Part shown: piece after piece, positions 23,280 to 34,500 of the stretch
Layout: the number at the start of each line of letters is the position of its first letter
Numbering within the stretch: the first letter of the stretch is position 1
DNA from: Imbricaverruca yamaguchii
Lineage: Eukaryota > Arthropoda > Thecostraca > Neoverrucidae
DNA: 64,000 nucleotides
Reading direction: 5' to 3'
Assembly (NCBI GenBank): GCA_034440575.1
Contig: JAOTOL010001465.1
Span: 784,501 to 848,500 of the forward strand
The notes under the pieces: generated by a model
The model's input: the letters and a program-made list of their open reading frames with translations, nothing else
Databases searched by the model: none
Told to the model about the DNA's origin: nothing
Program-made: the position numbers and the translations under genes

Positions 23280-24650
23280 TGCGCCGTTTGTCGATTTTCT
23301 GCTGTGCTTGTGCTGTGCCTGCCGTTTGTCGGTGGTGTGCCGTGCTTGTGCTGTGCCTGCCGTTTGTCGGTGGTGTGCCGTGCTTGTGCTGTGCCTGCCG
23401 TTTGTCGGTGGTGTGCCGTGCTTGTGCTGTGCCTGCCGTTTGTCGATGTTGTGCCGTGCTTGGTGCTGTGCCTGCCGTTTGTCGGTGGTGTGCCGTGCTT
23501 GTGCTGTGCCTGCCGTTTGTCGGTGTTGTGCCGTGCTGGTGCTGTGCCTGCCGTTTGTCGGTGGTGTGCCGTGCTGGTGTTGTGCCTGCCGTTTGTCGGT
23601 GTTGTGCCGTGCTGGTGCTGTGCCTCCCGTTTGTCGGTGTTGTGCCGTGCTTGTGCTGTGCCTGCCGTTTGTCGGTGTTGTGCCGTGCTTGTGCTGTGCC
23701 TGCCGTTTGTCGGTGCTGTGCCTGCCGTTTGTCGGTGTTGTGCCGTGCTTGTGCTGTGCCTGCCGTTTGTCGGTGGTGTGCCGTGCTTGTGCTGTGCCTG
23801 CCGTTTGTCGGTGGTGTGCCGTGCTTGTGCTGTGCCTGCCGTTTGTCAGTGTTGTGCCTGCCGTTTGTCGGTGGTGTGCCGTGCTTGTGCTGTGCCTGCC
23901 GTTTGTCGGTGTTGTGCCGTGCTTGTGCTGTGCCTGCCGTTTGTCAGTGTTGTGCCTGCCGTTTGTCAGTGTTGTGCCTGCCATTCGTCGGTGGTGTGCC
24001 GTGCTTGTTCTGTGTCTGCCGTTTGTCAGTGCTGTGCCTGCCGTTTGTCAGTGCTGTGCCTGCCGTTTGTCAGTGCTGTGCCTGCCGTTTGTCAGTGTTG
24101 TGCCTGCCGTTCGTCGGTGGTGTGCCGTGCTTGTTCTGTGCCTGCCGTTTGTCAGTGCTGTGCCTGCCGTTTGTCAGTGGTGTGCCGTGCTTGTGCTGTG
24201 CCTGCCGTTTGTCGGTGGTGTGCCGTGCTGGTGCTGTGCCTGCCGTTTGTCAGTGTTGTGCCTGCCGTTTGTCAGTGTTGTGCCGTGCTTGTGCTGTGCC
24301 TGCCGTGTGTCGATGTTGTGCCGTGCTTGTGCTGTGCCTGCCGTTTGTCAGTGGTGTGCCGTGCTTGTGCTGTGCCTGCCGTTCGTCAGTGTTGTGCCGT
24401 GCCTGCCGTTTGTCGGTTTTCTGCTGTGCTGGTGCTGTGCCTGCCGTTTGTCGGTGGTGTGCCTGCCGTTTGTCGGTGTTGTGCCTGCCGTTTGTCGGTG
24501 GTGTGCCGTGCTTGTGCTGTGCCTGCCGTTTGTCGGTGGTGTGCCGTGCTTGTGCTGTGCCTGCCGTTTGTCGGTGTTGTGCCGTGCTTGTGCTGTGCCA
24601 ACCGTTTGTCGGTGTTGTGCCGTGCTGGTGCTGTGCCTGCCGCCAGGCAT
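23280..24650. repeat. 38-bp minisatellite (1.37 kb)
   Basis: About 36 units built on TGCCTGCCGTTTGTCGGT plus GGTGTGCCGTGCTTGTGC, with many units shortened to the first half. A period of 38 is 2 modulo 3, so all three frames stay open through it. This explains the spurious Cys/Leu/Val-rich reading frames of more than 470 codons; they are not genes. The array ends 35 bp before an R2 MITE and about 760 bp before ING exon 1. Confidence 0.95.
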
Positions 24651-24684
24651 TTCCGAACGTTGTGTGCTTACGGCGCCGTGTGAT

Positions 24685-24942
24685 CAGTGATAAATTATTT
24701 GAGAAATAGTGTGGAATGTAGCACTTTCTGAACGCTCAACAGACATCCTTCTGCAAGAAATATCGACATCCTGCTCCTTGAAACGTACACCATCAGGTTG
24801 AAGAGCCTACACCACTAGCTCGAATTTGAATCTGAGGCATCAAAAGCATTTGAAGTGACACTAATTCCATCACAAATTTCGACATCCGACTGCGCTCGTT
24901 TCGACATCTCGCACCCAACGAAAGAGCATCGTTTTAACCTTG
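24685..24942 (+). mobile_element. hAT-type MITE family R2
   Basis: Starts CAGTGATAAATTATTTGAG and ends GTTTTAACCTTG, with internal TTGAAGTGACACTAATTCC and TTTCGACATCC as in the other R2 copies. Target duplication is not convincing in this copy (TGTGAT against TGCGAT). The middle third of longer copies is deleted. Confidence 0.7.
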
Positions 24943-24964
24943 TGCGATCAGCACGGCCGACGCG

Positions 24965-25385
24965 GCCCGCCGCGCACGCCCCTAACGCTCGTGTGGCCCG
25001 CCGGCGCCCGCCCCTAACGCTCGTGTGGCCCGCCCAGGCGGCGCCGGCGCACGCCCCTAACGCTCGTGTGGCCCGCCCAGGCGGCGCCGGCGCACGCCCC
25101 TAACGCTCGTGTGGCCCGCCCAGGCGGCGCCGGCGCACGCCCCTAACGCTCGTGTGGCCCGCCCAGGCGGCGCCGGCGCACGCCCCTAACGCTCGTGTGG
25201 CCCGCCCAGGCGCGCCGCGCCCGCCCCTAACGCTCGTGTGCCCCGCCCAGGCGGCCGGCCCGCCCCTAACGCTCGTGTGGCCCGCTCAGGCGGCGCCGGC
25301 GCACGCCCCTAACGCTCGTGTGGCCCGCTCAGGCGGCGCCGGCGCACGCCCCTAACGCTCGTGTGCCCCGCCCAGGCGGCGCCCG
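24965..25385. repeat. 43-bp GC-rich array directly upstream of the ING start codon
   Basis: About ten units of 43 bp, each with CGCCCCTAACGCTCGTGTGG and CCCGCCCAGGCGGCGCC. Every unit carries a CCCGCCC GC-box-like element and a CAG. The array ends 25 bp before the ATG at 25411. It could be a promoter/5' UTR array of GC boxes or, if a non-coding exon lies upstream, the 3' end of a 5' UTR intron (a possible acceptor CCGGCAG lies just before the ATG). Confidence 0.9.
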
Positions 25386-25410
25386 CGCCCGCCCCGGCAG
25401 CGCGGCCGCC

Positions 25411-25545
25411 ATGCTGAACCAGGCGTCGCGCGAGGCGCTCTACTCGGCCACCTACATGGAGGACTACCTGGACTGTATTGAGAACATGCCGGACGACCTG
25501 CAGCGCTCGCTGACGCGGCTCAGGGAGCTCGACATCCGCTACCAG
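25411..25545 (+). CDS. ING exon 1 (start codon, N-terminal ING helix)
   Basis: Encodes 45 residues ending LRELDIRYQ, including [20 protein letters not shown], which matches the start of the ING domain (Y-x-EDYLD-x-IE-x-LP-x-xLQR type). The ATG sits in a strong context (GCCGCCATGC). The donor is CAG|GTGGGG, and only the first two intron bases predate a SINE insertion that supplies the rest. Confidence 0.88.
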
Positions 25546-28500
25546 GTGGGGCGCCGGTAGATCAGTGGTTAAGCTGAGCGTCCGGCAAGCCAGAGGTACG
25601 GGGTTCGATTCCCCGCGGTGCCCGCCCTTCCTGCCAGGGTGAGAGGCGGGCGACGCGGTGTGGCCTCGCTGCTGAGTGCGTCGTAAAGCCGCAATCCAAT
25701 CCAATCCGGTACCAGATGCTGCGCGGCGGCGGCGGGCGCGGTGTGTGGCGCTGATCCGGCCGCCAGGTGGCTCCGTGGCCGGCGCGCCCTCGAGCCCACG
25801 TGATCGGTCGATCATGCTACTTGTGGGCGCTGCATGACCGACAGTGTCCTAGAATTATCTCACCATTATCTGTGCGGATGAAGAAAGAAGTTGCTTGGGA
25901 ATAGTGGAAGATTGGAAGAAAATAAAGAATCGTCATTTAAGGATTAAAAACGTAGAATGTCTTTCACTTAATTCACATGCATTTTACATTATTTAGCAGT
26001 CGTGTGTATAATGACTGCCCACACGTGTGGCAAAATGGTAAAAACATAGGGCAAGGATGAAATAGCACAATTCCATTAACTGTGAATTTCCAGGCCGCAT
26101 GGTCAATTATTTTACACTGATTTTGACCGATGCAGTCGATGCGCCCCGAAACTCCGATGACCAGCCGAGCATGCTGCTTAGTGGAGACGGAGTCGTCGTG
26201 TTCACTGAATTCGAGAATCCTGCTGATAGATGCGTGCTTAGGCGATCTGCGTCCGATGCTTAGATCAGTGTTGTTTTTGAAGCTTCAGAACTGGTGTGCC
26301 CTTTGCACTGTTATGAGCTATGAAACACCCACAGCTCAGCATGCAATTTCTGATGCTGTGACCGCCTATGGTGATGTCTGTTATGCAATTTCCTCTAGAC
26401 ACAGCAAAAAGAAGCATTGAGAAGTATTATGCAATTGGCTTTTATGGAGCTTCAAAACATTGCGAATCGCATAGTTCTCGGCGAATTTTGACATCTTGCA
26501 GTTTTTTTTTACATCGTATATCTAACGTAAACATATTATTATATTCCTGCGTCTCTGCAAGAGTTGAAAATGTAGGCTCCTTCGAGATTTTTGGGATCCA
26601 GTACACTGTCCTCCGCACAAAATTGCCCTCCCGTTTTTTCTCTTTTGAAGGTGGTTGAAGGTAGCATGCTTTGAATTGCGCTGTCTGACAACGAGCCGCG
26701 GGAGGGTCAGGCGCCCGGGATTGGCCGGACGGTGCCAACTGAGATTATAATTTCACAGTTTCAGGATCCTCTAATATCCTCTCCATGTTGAATTTTAGAA
26801 TGTTTTTCATCTCCACACCCAGGATTTCGTTCTTACCCTCCCTTGCATTGAGGGGACGAGTATATATATATAGGGGTAAGTTGCTTGTCTCACAATCGAA
26901 AGGTTGTGGGTTCGAGTCTCACCTGTCGCTACTCTTCGCCAGCGACCAATCGGCGTGAGAGATTGGCGATGCTACATGACTCAATGGTCGATGTGTCGTA
27001 AAACCAATAACCAGCCAGCCAACCTCCGTTACATTAGTTAGTTTTCATTCCTCTTTTACCCTCTATGCTTGATTTTTATCGAATTCATAGGAGCATTCCA
27101 TTCAATTTTCAAGTGTTTATGCTTAACGAACAAACCACCGCGGTCGCCTCTGTCAGGTGTTTCTGTACATGTAACCCCAGTTTATCAGTCTGCAGTCGCC
27201 CATGTCAGGTGTTTCTGTACATGTAACCCCAATCTATCAGTCTGCAGTCTCCCATGTCAGGTGTTTCTGTACATGTAACCCCAGTTTATCAGTCTGCAGT
27301 CGCCCATGTCAGGTGTTTCTGTACATGTAACCCCAATCTATCAGTCTGCAGTCTCCCATGTCCAGTGCTTCTCTACACCTAACCTGTCTATCAGTCTGCA
27401 GTCTCCCATGTCAAGTGCTTCTCTACACCTAACCTGACTGCCAGTCTGTGCCCGTGCAGAACCTAACTGTGCAGTAGGCCGCAGTGCCTACATATCCGGC
27501 CTGCGTGCTTCTCACCTATTGTCCAGTCTGTAGTCCCCATGTCCAGTGCCTCTACACCTAGCTGCCAGTCTGTAGTGCCCGTGTCAGTCTCTCTTTTTTT
27601 AATTTTTATTGTTTACACCTAATCTGTTGTTCAGTCTCCCGTGTCAAGTGCTTCTCTACACCTAACCTGACTGCCAGTCTGGAGTCGCCCGTGTCAGGTG
27701 TTTCCGCGCATGTAACCCCAGTCTGCCAGTCTGCAGTTGCCAATGTCTGGTGTTTCCGTACATTTAACCCCAGTTTCCCAGCGTTGCAACAGTCACCAAG
27801 TCTGTTGTGTTCGTGTTGCAACACGTGCCTGCCGTCCAGCGGCCGGTCGGCAGTGGTTGGTGTCTGTGGTCACCGCTAGATGTCACCGCTGCTGTGCCGG
27901 CCCACAGTCGCTGCTGGCGGAACTGGAGCGTCGCCAGACGGTGGTGCGTCGCGAGGCCAACGAACAGTACCGCACCAAGACGCTGGTGGCCATGCAGCGG
28001 TCCCTGATCCTCCTGCTGGAGGTATGTGTGGTGGTTTATCTGATCCTCCTGCTGGAGGTATGTGTGGCGGTTTATCTGATCCTCCTGCTGGAGGTATGTG
28101 TGGCAGTTTATCTGATCCTCCTGCTGGAGGTATGTGTGGCAGTTTATCTGATCCTCCTGCTGGAGGTATGTGTGGCGGTTTATCTGATCCTCCTGCTGGA
28201 GGTATGTGTGGTAGTTTATCTGATCCTCCTGCTGGAGGTATGTGTGGCGGTTTATCTGATCCTCCTGCTGGAGGTATGTGTGGTAGTTTATCTGATCCTC
28301 CTGCTGGAGGTGGTGTTTATTGACCTGGGTTGTGGTTTATCTGATCCTCCTGCTGGAGGTATGTGTGGTAGTTTATCTGATCCTCCTGCTGGAGGTATGT
28401 GTGGTAGTTTATCTGATCCTCCTGCTGGAGGTATGTGTGGTAGTTTATCTGATCCTCCAGCTGGAGGTATGTGTGGTAGTTTATCTGATCCTCCAGCTGG

Positions 28501-31500
28501 AGGTATGTGTGGTGGTTTATCTGATCCTCCTGCTGGAGGTATGTGTGGCGGTTTATCTGATCCTCCAGCTGGAGGTATGTGTGGTAGTTTATCTGATCCT
28601 CCTGCTGGAGGTATGTGTGGATACAGTGATAAATTATTTGTGAGATAGGGTGGAAAATACCACTTTCTGAACATCCAGTCGACATCCTGCAAGACGCACT
28701 GACAGCTCCTTGATGCGTACTTATGAAGTTTTCATGTCTCCTTTCTAACAGTAGCTCATTTGTATGTATAATGTTAATGCTCTCGATATGGAATGGTTAT
28801 ACACAAACATTTTGCAACCCAATTTCAGGTAAAGGGATTAACTAACAGGTATTGTTCTCCCTCTCTTTCTAAATTATGAATCTTAAAACAAATGATGAAG
28901 GTACAGTCATAAGTACCTACACCATTGGCTCAAATTTCAGTATGAAAGCCATCAAAATCATTTTAAAGGACATTAATTCCATGACAAATTCCTACATCGT
29001 ACTGTGCTCGTTTTGACATCTCACCTAATGAAATGCCATTATTTTAACCCTGTGTGGATATGATGGGTCTGTGTGGGTATGCCAGGTTATGACGAGTCTG
29101 TGTGGGCATGACATGATGGGTCTATGTGGGTATGACATGTGATGGTATCATGTGTGAGCTGATATTTGATAAGAGGTCTGTAGGGGACATGAATGCATAT
29201 GGACAGTGAATATGGATTTTGGTATGACATGATGGGTCTGTGTGGGTATGCCATGATGGGTCTGTGTGGGTATGACATGTGATGGGTATGTGAGCATGGC
29301 ATATGATGGGTCTGTGTGGGTATGACATATGATGGGTCTGTGTGGGTATGACATGTGATGGGTTTGTGTGAGTATGGCATGTGATGGATCTGTGTGGGTA
29401 TGACATATGACTGGTTTGTGTGGGTATGACATATGATGGGTCTGTTTGTGTATGACATGTGATGGGTCAGTGTGGTTATGACATGTGATGGGTCTGTGCA
29501 GGTATGACATGTGATGGAACTGTGTGGGTATGACATGGCAGGTCGGTGTGGATATGACATATGACGGATCTGTGTGGGTGTGATAAGTGATGGGCTTTTA
29601 TGGGTACGACAGGTGTGACGTGTCTACGTGGGTGTGACATGTGATGGGACTGTGCGGGTGTGTGGGTGATTAACCCAGATACTGGGATGGTTAACCCAGT
29701 ATCTCCTGGCCGCAGGTGGGGGACGAGAAGCTGCGCGTGCTGCAGGGGGTACACGACCTGGTGGACGGACGATGTCGACAACTGGAACTCGACTTCAAAA
29801 ACCTAGGTCAGTGACCGGCGTCTGACGTGCCCGGTCTGTGCAGGCCTGAAGGTTTGCTACACATGTTTTTTTCCAATAGTTCCTCGGGACATCTATTCGG
29901 CGTTCTTTGAATTTTGCACTTAGACAGTGCAATCCTCACAGTTTTGCTGGTGTCCACTGCTCGTCTGCTGTGAAGTCTGCTGTGAAGTACTTTTTGTAAT
30001 CGTGAAAAGTTCGCATGCGTCCCATGACGCCGACTGGTGTTTTCTTCATGTTTTCTATGCGTTAATTGTTGTTTCAGTCTGAGCCAGTTTCGTGCGCCGA
30101 CAAACCGAGCATTCTAGTTACCCTAGATTTGCGTGGCGTCGGATTGCGAAGGCGGCGAGGTACTGAGACACAGGTTGAGACGCTGAGAACGACAGCGGCT
30201 CGTGCTGACTTTTTTTTAAATCGCCACTTCGTGCTAGGTGGAGTTCCCCATAGCCTGTGACGTGTCACCACCAGCTCTGACCATAACCCGTGAAGTGTCA
30301 CCACCAGCTCTGACCATAACCCGTGACGTGTCACCACCAGCTCTGACCATAACCCGTGACGTGTCACCACCAGCTGACCATAATTCTACCGTGACTGTCA
30401 CCACCGCTGACCATAACCCGTGACGTGTCACCACCAGCTAACCATAACCCGTGACGTGTCACCACCGGCTGACCATAACCCGTGACGTGTCACCACCAGC
30501 TGACCATAACCCGTGACGTGTCACCACCAGCTAACCATAACCCGTGACGTGTCACCACCGGCTGACCATAATCCGTGACGTGTCACCACCAGCTGACCAT
30601 AACCCGTGACGTGTCACCACCGGCTACCATCCATACCCACTAACACTGACCATGACCCGTGACCACACGACTGACCATGACCTGACGTGTCACCACCGCC
30701 TGACCATGACCCGTGACGTGTCACCACAATACTACACCTAAACCCTAACACTACTACCACACTCCATAACCCGTACTTAAACCAAACTACCATAACCCGT
30801 ATTCACCACCGGCTCTGACCATGACCCGTGACGTGTCACCACCGGCTGACCATAACCCGTGACGTGTCACCACCAGCTGACCATAACCCGTGACGTGTCA
30901 CCACCAGCTGACCATAACCCGTGACGTGTCACCACCGGCTGACCATAACCCGACACCCCTGACCATGACCCGTGACGTGTCACCACCAGCTGACCATAAC
31001 CCGTGACGTGTCACCACCAGCTGACCATAACCCGTGACGTGCACCCATACCCGTGACGTGTCACCACCGGCTGACCATGACCCGTGACGTGTCACCACCA
31101 GCTGACCATAACCCGCGACGTGTCACCACCGGCTGACCATACCCGTGACGACACCTACCATACCCGTGACGTGTCACCACGGCTGACCATACCTGACGTG
31201 TCAACTACCATAACCGTGACGTTACCCTACCCAACCTGCTGACCATAACCCGTGACGTGTCACCACCAGCTGACCATAACCCGTGACGTGTCACCAGGCT
31301 GACCATAACCCGTGACGTGTCACCACCAGCTGACCATAACCCGTGACGTGTCACCACCAGCTGACCATAACCCGTGACGTGTCACATTACCACGCTGACC
31401 ATAACCCGTGACGTGTCACCACCGGCTGACCATAACCCGTGACGTGTCACCACCAGTCTGACCATGACCCGTGACGTGTCACCACCGGCTGACCATGACC

Positions 31501-34500
31501 CGTGACGTGTCACCACCAGCTGACCATAACCCGGACGTTACTACGTGTCACACCGGCTGACCATGACCCGTGACGTGTCACCACCGGCTGACCATAACCC
31601 GTGACGTGTCACCACCAGCTGACCATAACCCGTGACGTGTCACCACCGCTGACCATAACCCGTGACGTGTCACCACCAGCTGACCATAACCCGTGACGTG
31701 TCACCACCAGCTGACCATAACCCGTGACGTGTCACCACCGGCTGACCATAACCCGCGTGTCACCACCGGTGACCATAACCCGTGACGTGTTACCACCAGC
31801 TGACCATAACCCGTGACGTGTCACCACCAGCTGACCATAACCCGTGACGTGCACCCACAAATACACCACAGTCACCACCAGTTGATGACGTGTCACCGCC
31901 GGCGCTGACCATGACCGGTTGCGCCGCAGACTACGGCAAGGACCAGGAGAACCAGGAGCCGTCGGGCGACAGCCGGCCGGCCACGCCGCCCGCCGACCGG
32001 GCGCGCCCGGCGCCGGCGGCCGGCCTGGCGCAGCGGCGCCGGCCGCAGCGGGCGCGCGCCCGCGAGCGCGCCGCCGCCGCCTCGGTGGCCGCCGCCGACG
32101 ACAGCAACGACGCGCGCGACGCGGACGAGACGCCGACGCGGCCGGGCAAGCAGGCGCGCGGCGCGACGGCGGCCGGCGGCGGCCAGGGGCGCGCCACTGG
32201 CGCCGCCAAGCGGCGCAAGGGCAAGGTCCGCCAGGTGGGTGGCCGCTCGCGCGGCCGGCGGCTGTGTTGGGCGGTGGCGATTCGGAGCGTGGTTCTCGCT
32301 GGAGCGTGGCCGCTCCGTTTGCCGGCGGGTGTTGAGTTGTGCTGTTTGTGAATGGAGTCGTGTAGACTGGTTTTCCGCTCACGTAATGTGCGACGCTGTT
32401 TGTTCTTGAATTCAGGCTTCCAAGTCCAATAGCGTACACCATGTTTGTGAAGAAAAGATGCAAGCGGCGGCGTAGGAGCGCTCGCCAGAAGTGAATTAGC
32501 CGTGGTCATTTTGTCCCATTTTGTGGCTCGTGGACCGTATGGACCATATGGACCATATGGGCAGTGGCTAAGACCATCAAGAGTCGGTGGTCGTGGACTG
32601 CGGCCCCCGCGTTACCCTGCATGTGACTAGCTGTATCGTGCTATCGTAATTCCGTTCCACTGATTTCAATTCGCATTTCTTCAATTGAAAACGAGAATTG
32701 GCCACATTGGTGTCGTGCGGCACAACGCAAATTTCTTTTGTGTGGAAGGAAGGGCTGTCCTCTTCGAGTCTCGTGGATCGGATATTGTGCTCCACTGCGT
32801 CCACAATTCAACAACTCCGGGAACGAGTAGTCTAGGGGTAAGCTCCCCGTCTCACAATCAAAAGGTTATGGGTTTGATTTCCCCCTTTCCCTTTTTTCCC
32901 CCCCCCCAAAAAAACAGTGAAAAAAATAAACAACCATAAAAAAAAAAAATTTTTTTAAAAAAAAAAAAAAAAAAAAAAACAACTTCAGCTGTGTGTGGCG
33001 TGGCGGGGCGTCAGGCATGGTGGGGTGTGCGATTCCTAGAGTTGTTCTGCGTCGTGTGTTGGATTGTTTGTGCCATGTGTTGTTGCATGTTCAAATGTTG
33101 CCGCTCCGTTAGCTCAGTTGGAGCGCCGGCCTGCACTGGTCTCCCTGTCCTGGCAACACGGGGTTCGAGTCGCTTCACGCGCTCGCATTTAGCCCCCGGC
33201 CGGGAGTGTCAGTTGGCAACTGGCCGGATAAAGCCGGGAACGAGCTACCGGGCGGCCGTGTCGGTGCATTGACGGCACGTTAAACTTTCGGTCTAAATTC
33301 TGCCGTTGAACTGGAGTTCATGGATTGGGTGGTGGGGACCAGGGTTTACGCAACAAGCTCTGCTTAGCGATAGACCTCTGGTTCATAAAGCCACCCCAGC
33401 AACAATTCGGATTACTTTTTGAAGGTGTCGAACTTCCAAAATTATGACGTTAAGAGACAAAGAGGAAACATATTTTCATCTCAAGTGGCGCGTTTGACAC
33501 CCGGCATACACCGCTTGCGGGGCTCTCTTGAATGTACTTTGAGATAAGTAGTGTCAAAATGCAGTCAAGACATTGCATTGCATTTTCCTTTTAATACTAT
33601 ATGCACACCAACCGAACTAATATGTGGTGTGCTGAAAATCGATCCAGCCCGCTATGCTCCCAATCGCGTTTGCATTGAGTTAACCAAAAATTGGCTAATC
33701 TACGCCAGCCTAACCTAACCTAGCCTGACATAACCCAGTCCAACCTAACGTGACTTGACCGGACCGGAAGTGACCTAGCATGACCTGACCCGAAGTGACC
33801 AAGCATGACCTGACCGGACGTGGCCTTACCTGACCTTACCTGACCTGACCTGACCTAATCGGACGTGACCTAACCGGACGCGGCCTGATCTGACCTGACC
33901 TGATCTGATCTGGTCAGACCTATTTGATCTGCCCTGTTCTCACCTTGTCGTGTGATGTCGCACATTCCACGTTTCCTGGCATGTTACCAGGCTGGGCGCC
34001 AGTAGGCGTCTCTCACGAGGTTGGTCATCTAAAGTAATCCCAGCCCATCGTTAAACAGAAGTATGGATTTCGCGTGGATCTGGAGAGTTTGGCACTCATT
34101 ACGCTTCGGCCACCCCGGCAAATTGTACAATGCCGGATAGCCCGGATGACGAGCTATCCGTCCACGAAAATTGATTGCTCTAGTACGCGCTTCTCTCGGC
34201 TCGGAGGTGCCCAACTCAAAGCAGATGCACGCGCCTGGTGGCCACGCGGTACAGCGCGCCCGGCCGCCGACCACAAAACACGCCGTTTCGCATCGGCCGC
34301 GTGCTTCCACAAAATGTCATGTGTGTCCGACTTGTGGCTGTATGCCGTGGCCCTGCCAAACTGCTGTCGACATGAGCCCGGCTGACGGCACGTGCCACGT
34401 GCCATCCGAAACCAACGCCGACCCGACGCATCGCTCGTGAAGATTTGAGCGTTATCGGCCCAACCGTTTTGGCACAGTATGCGCCGAAGCAGCACCTACA

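Noticed and set aside
23246..24709. Three overlapping plus-strand reading frames of 473-487 codons, Cys/Leu/Val-rich
   Set aside because: They lie over a 38-bp minisatellite whose period keeps every frame open; the predicted peptides are the same repeat in three phases.
29060..31917. CRISPR-like regular repeats
   Set aside because: Units are contiguous tandem copies without unique spacers, in introns of a eukaryotic gene.
31732..32509. Minus-strand Arg/Pro frames across 31732-32509
   Set aside because: Shadows of GC-rich ING exon 4 and the intron 3 array.
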